A stretch of 16,924 bases of DNA, from contig CAMWUU010000024.1 of the NCBI GenBank assembly GCA_947177515.1, positions 1-16,924 of the forward strand, read 5' to 3'. Source of the DNA: an uncultured Lachnospiraceae bacterium. Lineage in GTDB: Bacteria; Bacillota; Clostridia; Lachnospirales; Lachnospiraceae. The number at the start of each line of letters is the position of its first letter. Position 1 is the first letter of the stretch. Below are positions 1-6,041 of this stretch, piece by piece. A program made the position numbers and the translations under genes. The notes under the pieces were generated by a model. It ran no database searches. It was given only the letters and a program-made list of their open reading frames with translations, and was not told the DNA's origin.

Positions 1-62
1 TCATTTTCCTGTCCGCAAAGCTGCCAGAAAAATGATTCAGGCACGGATACGGGGGGCTGCTG
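1..62 (-). repeat. Hairpin repeat, locus A unit 2 (cut by window edge)
   Basis: This is the second tandem copy of the locus A element, read on the minus strand and truncated by the window start. It repeats the inner stem and the 13-nt loop (plus-strand 12-24) of the complete copy at 72-167 exactly. The only difference seen is one extra G in the G-run at 51-56. The linker ACTTATATCAGCAG joins it to the neighbouring unit. The tandem period is about 106 bp. Confidence 0.8.
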
Positions 63-71
63 ATATAAGTT

Positions 72-167
72 CCGCAGTCCCCCTCCCCCGTACCAAAACC
101 GGGGAATCATTTTCCTGTCCGCAAAGCTGCCAGAAAAATGATTCAGGCACGGATACGGGGGCTGCTG
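72..167 (-). repeat. Hairpin repeat, locus A unit 1 (complete)
   Basis: This is a long imperfect palindrome of about 96 nt that starts just after the cysteine desulfurase stop codon. On the minus strand the inner stem GAATCATTTTTCTG (131-144) pairs with CAGGAAAATGATTC (104-117), with one G-U wobble. It encloses the loop GCAGCTTTGCGGA (118-130). The outer stem pairs 85-92 with 154-161 (CCCCCGTA/TACGGGGG), and 74-77 with 162-165. The wobble is G-U only if the minus strand is the RNA; on the plus strand it becomes a C-A mismatch. That, and the orientation of the gene, favours the minus strand. It may act as a 3' UTR structure. The same architecture with different inner-stem sequence recurs at 2825-3017. 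Confidence 0.85.
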
Positions 168-183
168 ATATAAGTTTTGCATA

Positions 184-1368
184 TCAAAGGATAAAAGCTT
201 TTTTGCCACATTGTTTATCTTTCCATAGTGGGGATATGTTACGCAAGTATTCCACAACCTCCGGCACAGCTTTCAGGATCTGGGCGACCTCTTCCTCGGT
301 GTTTTCTGCACCGAGTGATAAGCGTAGGGAACCATGTGCTACCTCGTGCGGACGGCCAATGGCAAGCAGCACATGGCTTGGGTCGAGGGAGCCGGAGGTG
401 CAGGCGGAACCGGAGGAGGCACAGATCCCTTTATCGTCTAATAAAAGCAGCAAACTTTCACCTTCGATCCCTTCAAAACAAAAGCTTACATTTCCTGGAA
501 GGCGGTGTTGCAGGTCACCATTAAGTGCCGCATGGGGGATTTTGGAAAGTCCCTCAATCAACTGCGTGCGCAGCAACAGGATCTTTTTATTGTTTTCTTC
601 CATATGGCAGCAAGCTTCTTTTAAAGCGGCAGCCATACCCATGATGGCGGGCAGGTTTTCCGTTCCGCCCCGTTTGCCACGCTCCTGTGCACCACCCTCA
701 ATCAGGTTTGTTAAGAAGATTCCGCGCCTGGCGTAAAGAACTCCCGCACCTTTTGGACCGTGGAATTTGTGGGCGGAAAGGGAGAGCAAGTCGATGTTTT
801 GCGCCTTTACATCCACAGGAATATGCCCTATGGCCTGGACAGCATCCGTATGGAATGGGACTTTCCTTTCACGGCAGATCACCCCGATTTCAGGGATCGG
901 CAGAATGGAGCCAATCTCATTATTGGCATACATAATGCTGACAAGGCAGGTATCTTCCCGGATAGCGTCCGCAACCTGTTCTGGGTGGATAGTCCCGTTT
1001 TCATGGACGGGCAGCAATTCTATTTGAAAGCCCTCTTTTTCAAGCTTTTTTAAAGTATGCAGGACGGCATGGTGCTCAAAGGCAGAGGAAATAATATGTT
1101 TTTTTCCCTTGCGTTCCCCGTTTTTTGCGGCGGAAATAATTGCCTGGTTGTTTGCTTCACTGCCTCCGGAGGTGAAATATATTTCACCAGGCTCTGCCCC
1201 GATGCATGCAGCGATGCGTTCCCTTGCCTCATTAAGTGCTTCGGCTGCCTTTTGTCCAAAGCGATAAAGACTGGATGGGTTGCCCCAATTTTCTTCCATA
1301 CAGGAAAGCATTGCATGAATGGCGGTTTGGCTTAATTTTGTTGTTGCCGCATGGTCAGCGTAAATCAT
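184..1368 (-). CDS. nifS: Cysteine desulfurase (NifS/IscS family, PLP-dependent)
   Basis: This 394-residue protein should take sulfur from L-cysteine, leaving alanine and an enzyme persulfide for Fe-S cluster or thiocofactor assembly in the cytoplasm. It is a class V aminotransferase fold. Visible features are the N-terminal MIYADHAATT typical of the family, EHHAV with the PLP-stacking His near 99, HTDAVQ with Asp175, the PLP lysine Lys201 in SAHKFHGPKG, RGGTEN near 233-238, and the persulfide Cys323 in SSGSACTSG. Length is normal. The start is fixed by the family N-terminus, but the ribosome binding site is poor: the nearest good GGAGG lies over 20 nt upstream. It follows metY by 146 bp on the same strand with no clear promoter or terminator between, so it may be co-transcribed. 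No iscU-type scaffold gene is adjacent. The symbol denotes the family; NifS and IscS subtypes cannot be separated by eye. Confidence 0.93.
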   Translation of the reverse strand: MIYADHAATTKLSQTAIHAMLSCMEENWGNPSSLYRFGQKAAEALNEARERIAACIGAEPGEIYFTSGGSEANNQAIISAAKNGERKGKKHIISSAFEHHAVLHTLKKLEKEGFQIELLPVHENGTIHPEQVADAIREDTCLVSIMYANNEIGSILPIPEIGVICRERKVPFHTDAVQAIGHIPVDVKAQNIDLLSLSAHKFHGPKGAGVLYARRGIFLTNLIEGGAQERGKRGGTENLPAIMGMAAALKEACCHMEENNKKILLLRTQLIEGLSKIPHAALNGDLQHRLPGNVSFCFEGIEGESLLLLLDDKGICASSGSACTSGSLDPSHVLLAIGRPHEVAHGSLRLSLGAENTEEEVAQILKAVPEVVEYLRNISPLWKDKQCGKKAFIL

Positions 1369-1514
1369 AGTTTATGAATCCCATCCTTCCTCCAAAATAT
1401 AAAAATTTGACAAATATATTCGCTGGCATTTCCTGCAGCTTTGCTATAGATAATGATTTTTTGCCATAGGATAGTGTCCCATCCAATTGGAAATTAAATT
1501 CGCAGACTGCCTTA

Positions 1515-2801
1515 TTATTTCCCGACTGCGGCAAAACCTTTCTCTAGATCCGCAAGGATATCATCGATATGTTCCGTTCCGATCGACAGACGGATAGTAT
1601 TTGGATGAATGTCCTGCTCTGCAAGTTCTGCTTCATTTAACTGGGAGTGCGTGGTGGTTGCCGGGTGGATCACAAGGCTCTTTGAATCCGCGACATTTGC
1701 AAGCAGGGAGAAAATCTCCAGATTATCAATAAACTGGTGCGCTTCTGCCTGGCCGCCTTTGATGTCGAAGGTAAAAATCGAAGCACCACCGTTTGGAAAA
1801 TATTTTTTGTAAAGAGCGTGATCCGGGTGTTCTGGCAGCGACGGATGGTTGACATGTTCAACAAGCGGATGTTTTGCCAGGAATTCTACGACTTTTTTTG
1901 TGTTTTCTGCGTGGCGGTCTAAGCGCAGGGAGAGGGTTTCTACGCCTTGCAGGAGCAAAAAGGCATTGAACGGGGAAATTGCGGCTCCTGTATCACGCAG
2001 CAAAATCGCACGGATATAAGTGACAAAGGCAGCAGGTCCTGCAGCGTCTGCGAAGGATACACCGTGATAACTTGGGTTTGGGTCAGCGATTGCAGGATAT
2101 TTGCCGCCCGCTTTCCAGTCGAATTTACCAGAATCTACAATAATGCCACCGAGAGTTGTGCCATGCCCGCCGATGAATTTTGTTGCGGAATGTACCACAA
2201 TATCCGCGCCATGTTCAATCGGGCGGATTAGGTAAGGTGTGCCAAAGGTGTTGTCAATTACAAGCGGAAGGCCGTGTTTATGTGCGATCGCGGCAACCGC
2301 GTCGATATCCGGGATATCACTGTTCGGGTTACCGAGTGTTTCAAGGTATATTGCACGCGTATTGTCCTGGATGGCGTTTTCTATTTCAGTGAGGTTATGT
2401 GCATCAACAAAGGTGGTGGTGATTCCATAATGTGGGAAGGTGTGGGCGAATAGGTTGTAGCTGCCGCCATAAATAGTTTTCTGGGATACAATATGTCCGC
2501 CGTCTGCGGCGAGGGCTTCCATTGTATATGTAATTGCTGCCGCGCCGGAGGCGAGTGCAAGAGCTGCTACGCCGCCTTCGAGCGCAGCGATTCTTTTTTC
2601 GAAAACATCCTGCGTGGAGTTGGTTAGACGGCCATAGATATTGCCCGCGTCCGCAAGTCCGAAGCGTGCTGCCGCGTGGGCGGAGTTTTTAAATACGTAA
2701 GAGGTGGTCTGGTAGATCGGTACTGCTCTTGCGTCGGTGGCTGGGTCAGGCTGTTCCTGGCCGACATGAAGTTGAAGTGTTTCAAATTTGTATTTGCTCA
2801 T
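1515..2801 (-). CDS. metY: O-acetylhomoserine sulfhydrylase (Cys/Met metabolism PLP enzyme)
   Basis: This 428-residue enzyme should form homocysteine from O-acetylhomoserine and sulfide, the direct sulfhydrylation route to methionine. It belongs to the Cys/Met metabolism PLP family. Visible marks are ETLQLHVGQEQPDPATDARAVPIYQTTSY at the N-terminus, NIYGRLTNST near 54-63, ASGAAAI near 84-90, IDNTFGTPY with Asp183, and the PLP lysine Lys208 in HSATKFIGGHGT. The inserted segment DPNPSYHG is typical of the O-acetylhomoserine type rather than cystathionine gamma-synthase. The start at 2801 is chosen because AGGAGG lies 6 nt upstream (2808-2813). The reading frame stays open further upstream through the hairpin repeats, but that extension is not protein-like. 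A divergent Rrf2 regulator and a shared control region suggest sulfur-responsive control. Confidence 0.93.
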   Translation of the reverse strand: MSKYKFETLQLHVGQEQPDPATDARAVPIYQTTSYVFKNSAHAAARFGLADAGNIYGRLTNSTQDVFEKRIAALEGGVAALALASGAAAITYTMEALAADGGHIVSQKTIYGGSYNLFAHTFPHYGITTTFVDAHNLTEIENAIQDNTRAIYLETLGNPNSDIPDIDAVAAIAHKHGLPLVIDNTFGTPYLIRPIEHGADIVVHSATKFIGGHGTTLGGIIVDSGKFDWKAGGKYPAIADPNPSYHGVSFADAAGPAAFVTYIRAILLRDTGAAISPFNAFLLLQGVETLSLRLDRHAENTKKVVEFLAKHPLVEHVNHPSLPEHPDHALYKKYFPNGGASIFTFDIKGGQAEAHQFIDNLEIFSLLANVADSKSLVIHPATTTHSQLNEAELAEQDIHPNTIRLSIGTEHIDDILADLEKGFAAVGK

Positions 2802-2824
2802 AATATTCCTCCTGATTATAAGTC

Positions 2825-2915
2825 CCGCAGAATCCCTCCCCCCTCCCCCCATCGGGAAAGAGTTTCGTCCGCATAGCTCCCGAACCTCTTTCGGGAGGTG
2901 TCCGGGATTCTGCTG
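2825..2915 (-). repeat. Hairpin repeat, locus B unit 1 (metY leader, SD-proximal)
   Basis: This 91-nt palindromic unit lies in the metY 5' leader and ends about 10 nt from the Shine-Dalgarno sequence. The outer stem GCAGAATCCC (2827-2836) pairs perfectly with GGGATTCTGC (2904-2913). The inner stem pairs 2856-2867 with 2881-2892 over 12 bp with one mismatch. The minus-strand loop is GGAGCTATGCGGA (2868-2880). On the minus strand the G-runs at 2824-2850 fit a four-tract G-quadruplex pattern. The linker ACTTATAATCAG that would begin a further unit instead runs directly into the metY Shine-Dalgarno sequence. Confidence 0.85.
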
Positions 2916-2924
2916 ATATAAGTC

Positions 2925-3017
2925 CCGCAGAATCCCTCCCCCCTCCCCACTCATCAGGAAAGAGTTTCGTCCGCATCGCTCCCGAACCTCTTTCGGGAGG
3001 TGTCCGGGATTCTGCTG
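2925..3017 (-). repeat. Hairpin repeat, locus B unit 2 (metY leader, distal)
   Basis: This is a tandem copy of the 2825-2915 unit with a period of about 100 bp and the same inner and outer stems. The minus-strand loop is GGAGCGATGCGGA (2970-2982), differing by one base from unit 1. Part of the G-run block is replaced by a short ATGAGT-like stretch. The unit lies downstream of the predicted metY transcription start, so it should be transcribed as leader RNA. Confidence 0.85.
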
Positions 3018-3058
3018 AATTTTATATGGTAGTTTGCTTCTGCGAATTGATTGCCGTT

Positions 3059-3087
3059 ATCATACACCTTTAAACCCATCTTGTCAA
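3059..3087 (-). promoter_or_regulatory. metY promoter (sigma-A type)
   Basis: On the minus strand, TTGACA (3082-3087) and TATGAT (3059-3064) are separated by exactly 17 nt. Transcription would start near 3052, giving metY a leader of about 250 nt that contains both locus B repeat units. Confidence 0.75.
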
Positions 3088-3100
3088 TAGGTAAATGGGT
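3074..3100. promoter_or_regulatory. Candidate operator overlapping the metY -35
   Basis: An inverted repeat ACCCAT (3074-3079), 15-nt gap, ATGGGT (3095-3100) encloses the metY -35 hexamer and lies about 20 bp upstream of the rrf2 -35. It is positioned to be a regulator site, plausibly for the divergent Rrf2 protein. The arms are short and this use is inferred. Confidence 0.4.
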
Positions 3101-3118
3101 AAAAACATTCAAATCTGC

Positions 3119-3148
3119 TTGATAATCCCTCTAACCTTGTATTATAAT
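3119..3148 (+). promoter_or_regulatory. Promoter of the Rrf2 regulator gene
   Basis: TTGATA (3119-3124) and a perfect TATAAT (3143-3148) are separated by 18 nt, followed within about 30 nt by a GGGAGG ribosome binding site and the rrf2 start. Confidence 0.75.
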
Positions 3149-3179
3149 AGGTTTATTGAGGACAAAGAGGGAGGCAATC

Positions 3180-3611
3180 ATGATCTCAACAAAGGGGAGA
3201 TACGCCCTGCGCGTGATGGTGGACTTAGCGCAGCGGGATATGGATGGCTATGTGCCACTTGATGAAATTGCAAACAGGCAGGGGATTTCTAAGAAATATC
3301 TGGAGATTATACTAAAAACCTTGGTTGCAAAGAAACTTCTAAAAGGAATGCGCGGAAAAAATGGGGGCTACCGCCTTACACGCGCCCCTAAGGAATACAC
3401 AGTCGGGGAAATTCTGGAGCTGACGGAGGGAACGCTTGCAAGTGTGGCCTGCCTGCGCGCTGATGCAGAGCCATGTGGGCGCAGGCAAGAGTGTAGTACC
3501 CTCCCGATGTGGGTTCGGTTTGACAGGATGGTGCATAACTTTTTTTATGGGATTACGCTCGCGGATCTGGTGGAGGAAGAAAACGGTGGTAGCATGGGAC
3601 AGGAAAAATAA
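3180..3611 (+). CDS. Rrf2/IscR-family transcriptional regulator
   Basis: This 143-residue winged-helix regulator begins MISTKGRYALRVMVDLAQ, the standard Rrf2 N-terminus. A helix-turn-helix covers roughly residues 26-50, and a wing with GKNGGYRL lies near 59-66. Three cysteines, Cys91, Cys99 and Cys105 (C-X7-C-X5-C), sit where IscR-type members bind an Fe-S cluster; the first spacing is longer than the C-X5-C-X5-C of E. coli IscR. CymR-type cysteine-metabolism regulators usually lack them, so Fe-S sensing is the better guess. The ATG at 3180 is preferred over an upstream TTG at 3156 because GAGGGAGG sits just before it. It is divergent from metY and the cysteine desulfurase, which fits a role in sulfur or Fe-S homeostasis. 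Its ligand and targets are inferred. Confidence 0.9.
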   Translation: MISTKGRYALRVMVDLAQRDMDGYVPLDEIANRQGISKKYLEIILKTLVAKKLLKGMRGKNGGYRLTRAPKEYTVGEILELTEGTLASVACLRADAEPCGRRQECSTLPMWVRFDRMVHNFFYGITLADLVEEENGGSMGQEK

Positions 3612-3636
3612 AAACAAAAAATCAAAAAATATTATC

Positions 3637-3666
3637 TTGACAAACATACCAGCAGTATGATAGCAT
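3637..3666 (+). promoter_or_regulatory. tetR promoter
   Basis: TTGACA (3637-3642) is followed after 18 nt by TAGCAT (3661-3666), a weak -10. The first operator palindrome lies between the two boxes and the second just downstream, so repressor binding would block this promoter. Confidence 0.6.
3645..3659. promoter_or_regulatory. TetR operator candidate O1
   Basis: CATACCAGCAGTATG contains CATAC/GTATG arms around 5 nt and lies within the tetR promoter spacer. The same arms recur at 3670-3684 and 4455-4473. Confidence 0.6.
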
Positions 3667-3668
3667 GA

Positions 3669-3685
3669 ACATACCATCGGTATGT
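3669..3685. promoter_or_regulatory. TetR operator candidate O2 (perfect palindrome)
   Basis: ACATACCATCGGTATGT is a perfect 7-bp-arm palindrome with a 3-nt centre, placed between the tetR promoter and its ribosome binding site. Negative autoregulation is the expected consequence. Confidence 0.7.
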
Positions 3686-3702
3686 AAGGGGGTGATCCCA
3701 TC

Positions 3703-4356
3703 ATGGCAAGAAATAAGCACCCGGAGGAAACCGTCAATTTGATCCTTGATGTTGCAGGCCGTCTGTTTATGGAAAAAGGCTATGAACACACGTCCATCCA
3801 GGATATTATCAACAATCTGGGTGGGCTGAGTAAGGGTGCGATCTACCATCATTTTAAATCCAAAGAAGATATTCTGGTGGCGGTTACCGACCGGATGACA
3901 GAAGAATCGAACCGGATGCTTACTGCGATCCGCGACCGCACCGGCTTAACCGGAAAGGATAAGCTGAAAATGATTTTCAAGGAATCCATCCTGCGCCCGG
4001 TTCAGGATGAAATCTTTAGCGTAGCTCCGAACTTAGGCGATAATCCGAAGCTGCTGTTCAGTATTTTCAGTGAAACAATGCGGGAAGTAGCACCGGACTA
4101 TATTCTTCCAATTATCCGGCAGGGAATTGCTGACGGCACGATTGCAACCGATTATCCGGAGCAGTTGGCTGAACTAATCATACTGGTTGCCAATATCTGG
4201 ACGAACCCGATGATATTTGATAATACGCCGGAGGAGTCCTATGCAAAATTTATGATATTCCGACAGATGATGCAGGGCTTCGGACTGGATATTGTGGATG
4301 ATGAGATGTTGGGGCGGCTGCAGGAACTTGCAGAAATTTATCAGAACAACAAATAA
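3703..4356 (+). CDS. TetR/AcrR-family transcriptional repressor
   Basis: This 217-residue protein has the classic TetR DNA-binding domain: residues 10-26 give helix 1 (ETVNLILDVAGRLFMEKG), and the helix-turn-helix TSIQDIINNLGGLSKGAIYHHFKSKEDIL covers about 30-58. The remaining all-helical part (about 65-217) would be the ligand-binding and dimerisation domain; its ligand cannot be read. The start is supported by a GGGGGTG ribosome binding site about 9 nt upstream. Palindromes with CATAC/GTATG arms sit in its own promoter and in front of the following ABC transporter genes. It therefore probably represses both itself and the export cassette and is released by a toxic substrate. Confidence 0.92.
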   Translation: MARNKHPEETVNLILDVAGRLFMEKGYEHTSIQDIINNLGGLSKGAIYHHFKSKEDILVAVTDRMTEESNRMLTAIRDRTGLTGKDKLKMIFKESILRPVQDEIFSVAPNLGDNPKLLFSIFSETMREVAPDYILPIIRQGIADGTIATDYPEQLAELIILVANIWTNPMIFDNTPEESYAKFMIFRQMMQGFGLDIVDDEMLGRLQELAEIYQNNK

Positions 4357-4364
4357 GGAAAAAG

Positions 4365-4443
4365 GGATGCTGCACAGGGAACTGTCTATCTGGAAGGATG
4401 CATAGGGGAAGCAGTTTAAATTCTTTTGCAGCATCCATTTTTT
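4365..4443 (+). terminator. Probable terminator after tetR
   Basis: GGATGCTGCA (4365-4374) pairs perfectly with TGCAGCATCC (4427-4436), followed by A and six Ts (4438-4443). The 52-nt loop can form a smaller AACTG/CAGTT hairpin. The loop is longer than in a classical terminator, so efficiency is uncertain. It would separate tetR from the ABC operon. Confidence 0.6.
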
Positions 4444-4454
4444 ATAGATTTATA

Positions 4455-4473
4455 CATACCGTCGCGCGGTATG
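4455..4473. promoter_or_regulatory. TetR operator candidate O3 before the ABC operon
   Basis: CATACCGTCGCGCGGTATG has 7-bp arms CATACCG/CGGTATG. It sits just downstream of a weak promoter-like pair, TTGCAG (4426-4431) and TTTATA (4449-4454). The centre is 4 bp longer than in O1 and O2, which would alter half-site phasing. Confidence 0.6.
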
Positions 4474-4506
4474 AAAAAGGAGTAAGGTTAAAGTTAATTT
4501 TTAACC

Positions 4507-4538
4507 GGCAAGTTTTGTGCTGCGCCAAAACTTGAGCC
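4507..4538 (+). promoter_or_regulatory. Leader hairpin upstream of the ABC ATPase gene
   Basis: CAAGTTTTG (4509-4517) and CAAAACTTG (4526-4534) form a perfect 9-bp stem around an 8-nt loop, extended by GG/CC across a small bulge. A second short GCTGC/GCAGC pairing lies before the Shine-Dalgarno sequence at 4569-4573. There is no T-run, so it is not a simple terminator. A leader control role is possible but unproven. Confidence 0.45.
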
Positions 4539-4579
4539 ATGAGCTGCCCCTAAAAACCGTCGCAGCATGGAGGTTAAAT

Positions 4580-5332
4580 ATGATAGGAATTCCAGAAACA
4601 AGAAAAGAAACAAATCCCATTGTCGAGGTTTTATCCGTCTGCAAATCCTATGCTTCATCCGAGGTAATAAGGAATTGCAGTTTCCAGATCCGGGAGGGAG
4701 AAATCTATGGGCTGTTGGGTGTCAATGGCGCGGGAAAGACGACGTTGATGAAACTAATCCTTGGTCTGCAGAAGCTTAATAGTGGCAGGATAACCGTATT
4801 AGGACAGGAAGTTGGCGCAGGATGGGAATATTTGTCCGAAGTTGGGAGCATGATTGAAGTTCCAGTGTTTTATGGGCATTTAAATGCGGAGGAGATTCTT
4901 TCCATGCATCTGACGCTTATGGGGGCGAAAGCAAACATAGCGGATACTTTAAAATTGGTTGGGCTTTTAGGGGTGGGAGGCAAGCCAGTAGAAAAGTATT
5001 CCCTTGGTATGCGGCAACGGCTCGGACTGGCAAGGGCGATTATCCATGCTCCCAGGCTTTTGATCCTGGATGAACCGTTAAACGGGCTTGATCCGCTTGG
5101 CATCGCGCAGATGCGGGAATTATTAAGGGAGCTTACGGCAAAAGGCATGTCCATATTGCTGTCAAGCCATATAATCGGGGAGATACGGCATACGGCGGAT
5201 CGCATCGGGATTCTTTCAGGAGGGGAGATTGTTAAGGAATTTTCGGTTCGGGAAAAAGCAGAGGAATGCGGGGAAGGTTTTGAAGACTATGTTATAAGCA
5301 TTATGGGGAGGAAAGTGTATGGATCTGTATAG
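4580..5332 (+). CDS. ABC transporter ATP-binding protein (BcrA/lantibiotic-immunity type)
   Basis: This 250-residue cytoplasmic ATPase powers an exporter with the next gene. It shows Walker A GVNGAGKTT (47-55), the signature SLGMRQR (141-147), Walker B LLILDEP (160-166), the D-loop NGLDP, and the switch His197 in LSSH. The Q-loop region reads SMIEVPVFYGHLNAEE. The IE-P-FY pattern with Glu instead of Gln is characteristic of the BcrA and lantibiotic self-protection subfamily. The ATG at 4580 is chosen for GGAGG 6 nt upstream. A GTG at 4517 would add 21 residues that lack family character. It overlaps the permease gene by 14 nt, indicating translational coupling. Substrate unknown; peptide antibiotics or other membrane-active compounds are likely by subfamily. 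Confidence 0.92.
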   Translation: MIGIPETRKETNPIVEVLSVCKSYASSEVIRNCSFQIREGEIYGLLGVNGAGKTTLMKLILGLQKLNSGRITVLGQEVGAGWEYLSEVGSMIEVPVFYGHLNAEEILSMHLTLMGAKANIADTLKLVGLLGVGGKPVEKYSLGMRQRLGLARAIIHAPRLLILDEPLNGLDPLGIAQMRELLRELTAKGMSILLSSHIIGEIRHTADRIGILSGGEIVKEFSVREKAEECGEGFEDYVISIMGRKVYGSV

Positions 5333-6020
5333 GCTGGAATGGATGAAAGTTCGCCCGTCCGTTTACCGTGTTGGGGCGCTTGGGATTTTTGCAGGTTTGT
5401 TGGCAATGGGGATTACATTTCTAATTATCGGCAAGTATGAGGGAGGAGAGGAAGTTCTTTTTTGCAGTTGGAACGGACTGATTTCACTTATAATGGCTCT
5501 GACGGTCGCCTGTTTTGGAGTATTTTGCTCGGTGATTTCAGCAAAGGTAATTGTGGAGGAATATTGTGGGAAAAAAGCCGTAACCCTTTTTACTTACCCT
5601 GTCAGCCGTCGGAAAATACTGAAAGTAAAATGCAGGATTATTCTGTGGTTTACCGTATCTTCTGCTTTTGTCAGCAATATTTCCGTAATTGGCTTAATGT
5701 ATATTACGGCAAGGATTTTTGGTCTTATGCCAGAAGGCGGTTCATGGTACTTAATTGTTACGGTGGTGGGTGCAAGTTTTATCGCGGGAATCCTATCCTT
5801 TGAGATCGGAATGGCGGCAGCGGTCATTGGCTGGAAAAAGCGTTCCATTATGGCGACAGTTCTGTCTGCTGTGATTATAATGTGTTTTGTGCCAAATGTA
5901 ATCGCAAGGTTTCCGGATTATATTTTTGCTACGGTTTTGGCTGCTGCGGTTGTATTTGGTCTGGCTGCAAAAGCGATGTACCGGATTCTTATGGATGGAA
6001 TTGAAAATATGGAAGTTTAA
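5319..6020 (+). CDS. ABC transporter permease (BcrB/NatB-like, ABC-2 type)
   Basis: This 233-residue integral membrane protein has about six hydrophobic segments, near residues 17-37, 51-75, 105-127, 140-161, 170-186 and 196-217. A short cytoplasmic N-terminus, MDLYRLEWMKVRPSVY, resembles the EWxK(L/V)R motif usual in ABC-2 permeases of this type. The segment VEEYCGKKAVTLFTYPVSRRKILKVK after TM2 matches the conserved coupling-helix region (E-Y-K-T-L-L-T-P-S-R). The start lies within the end of the ATPase gene with an AGGAAA ribosome binding site. It should form a homodimeric channel with two ATPase copies. Substrate cannot be read from sequence. Confidence 0.88.
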   Translation: MDLYRLEWMKVRPSVYRVGALGIFAGLLAMGITFLIIGKYEGGEEVLFCSWNGLISLIMALTVACFGVFCSVISAKVIVEEYCGKKAVTLFTYPVSRRKILKVKCRIILWFTVSSAFVSNISVIGLMYITARIFGLMPEGGSWYLIVTVVGASFIAGILSFEIGMAAAVIGWKKRSIMATVLSAVIIMCFVPNVIARFPDYIFATVLAAAVVFGLAAKAMYRILMDGIENMEV

Positions 6021-6041
6021 GTTTTGATAAGGAGGATTAAA

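Noticed and set aside
32..736. Plus-strand ORF of 234 codons across the repeat and the desulfurase gene
   Set aside because: Its frame runs antisense to the well-supported cysteine desulfurase, and its translation shows no family features.
1482..1491. TCCAATTGGA palindrome between metY and the desulfurase gene as terminator or operator
   Set aside because: It is short and AT-rich, with no T-run on the minus strand. The 146-bp gap shows no convincing promoter or terminator.
2802..2954. N-terminal 51-residue extension of MetY through the repeats
   Set aside because: The frame is open only because the hairpin repeats happen to lack stops in it. The ATG at 2801 has AGGAGG 6 nt upstream and matches the family N-terminus.
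1..3020. CRISPR array or integron attC array
   Set aside because: There are only two tandem units per locus, with no unique spacers, no cas genes, and no integrase or cassette genes. The units are long palindromes with a conserved loop, unlike either class.
4517..4579. GTG start giving a longer ABC ATPase
   Set aside because: The added 21 residues overlap the leader hairpin and have no ribosome binding site. The ATG at 4580 has GGAGG at 6 nt.
4567..4779. Small basic ORF overlapping the ATPase start
   Set aside because: It lies in another frame over the ATPase coding region, lacks its own ribosome binding site, and has shadow-like composition.
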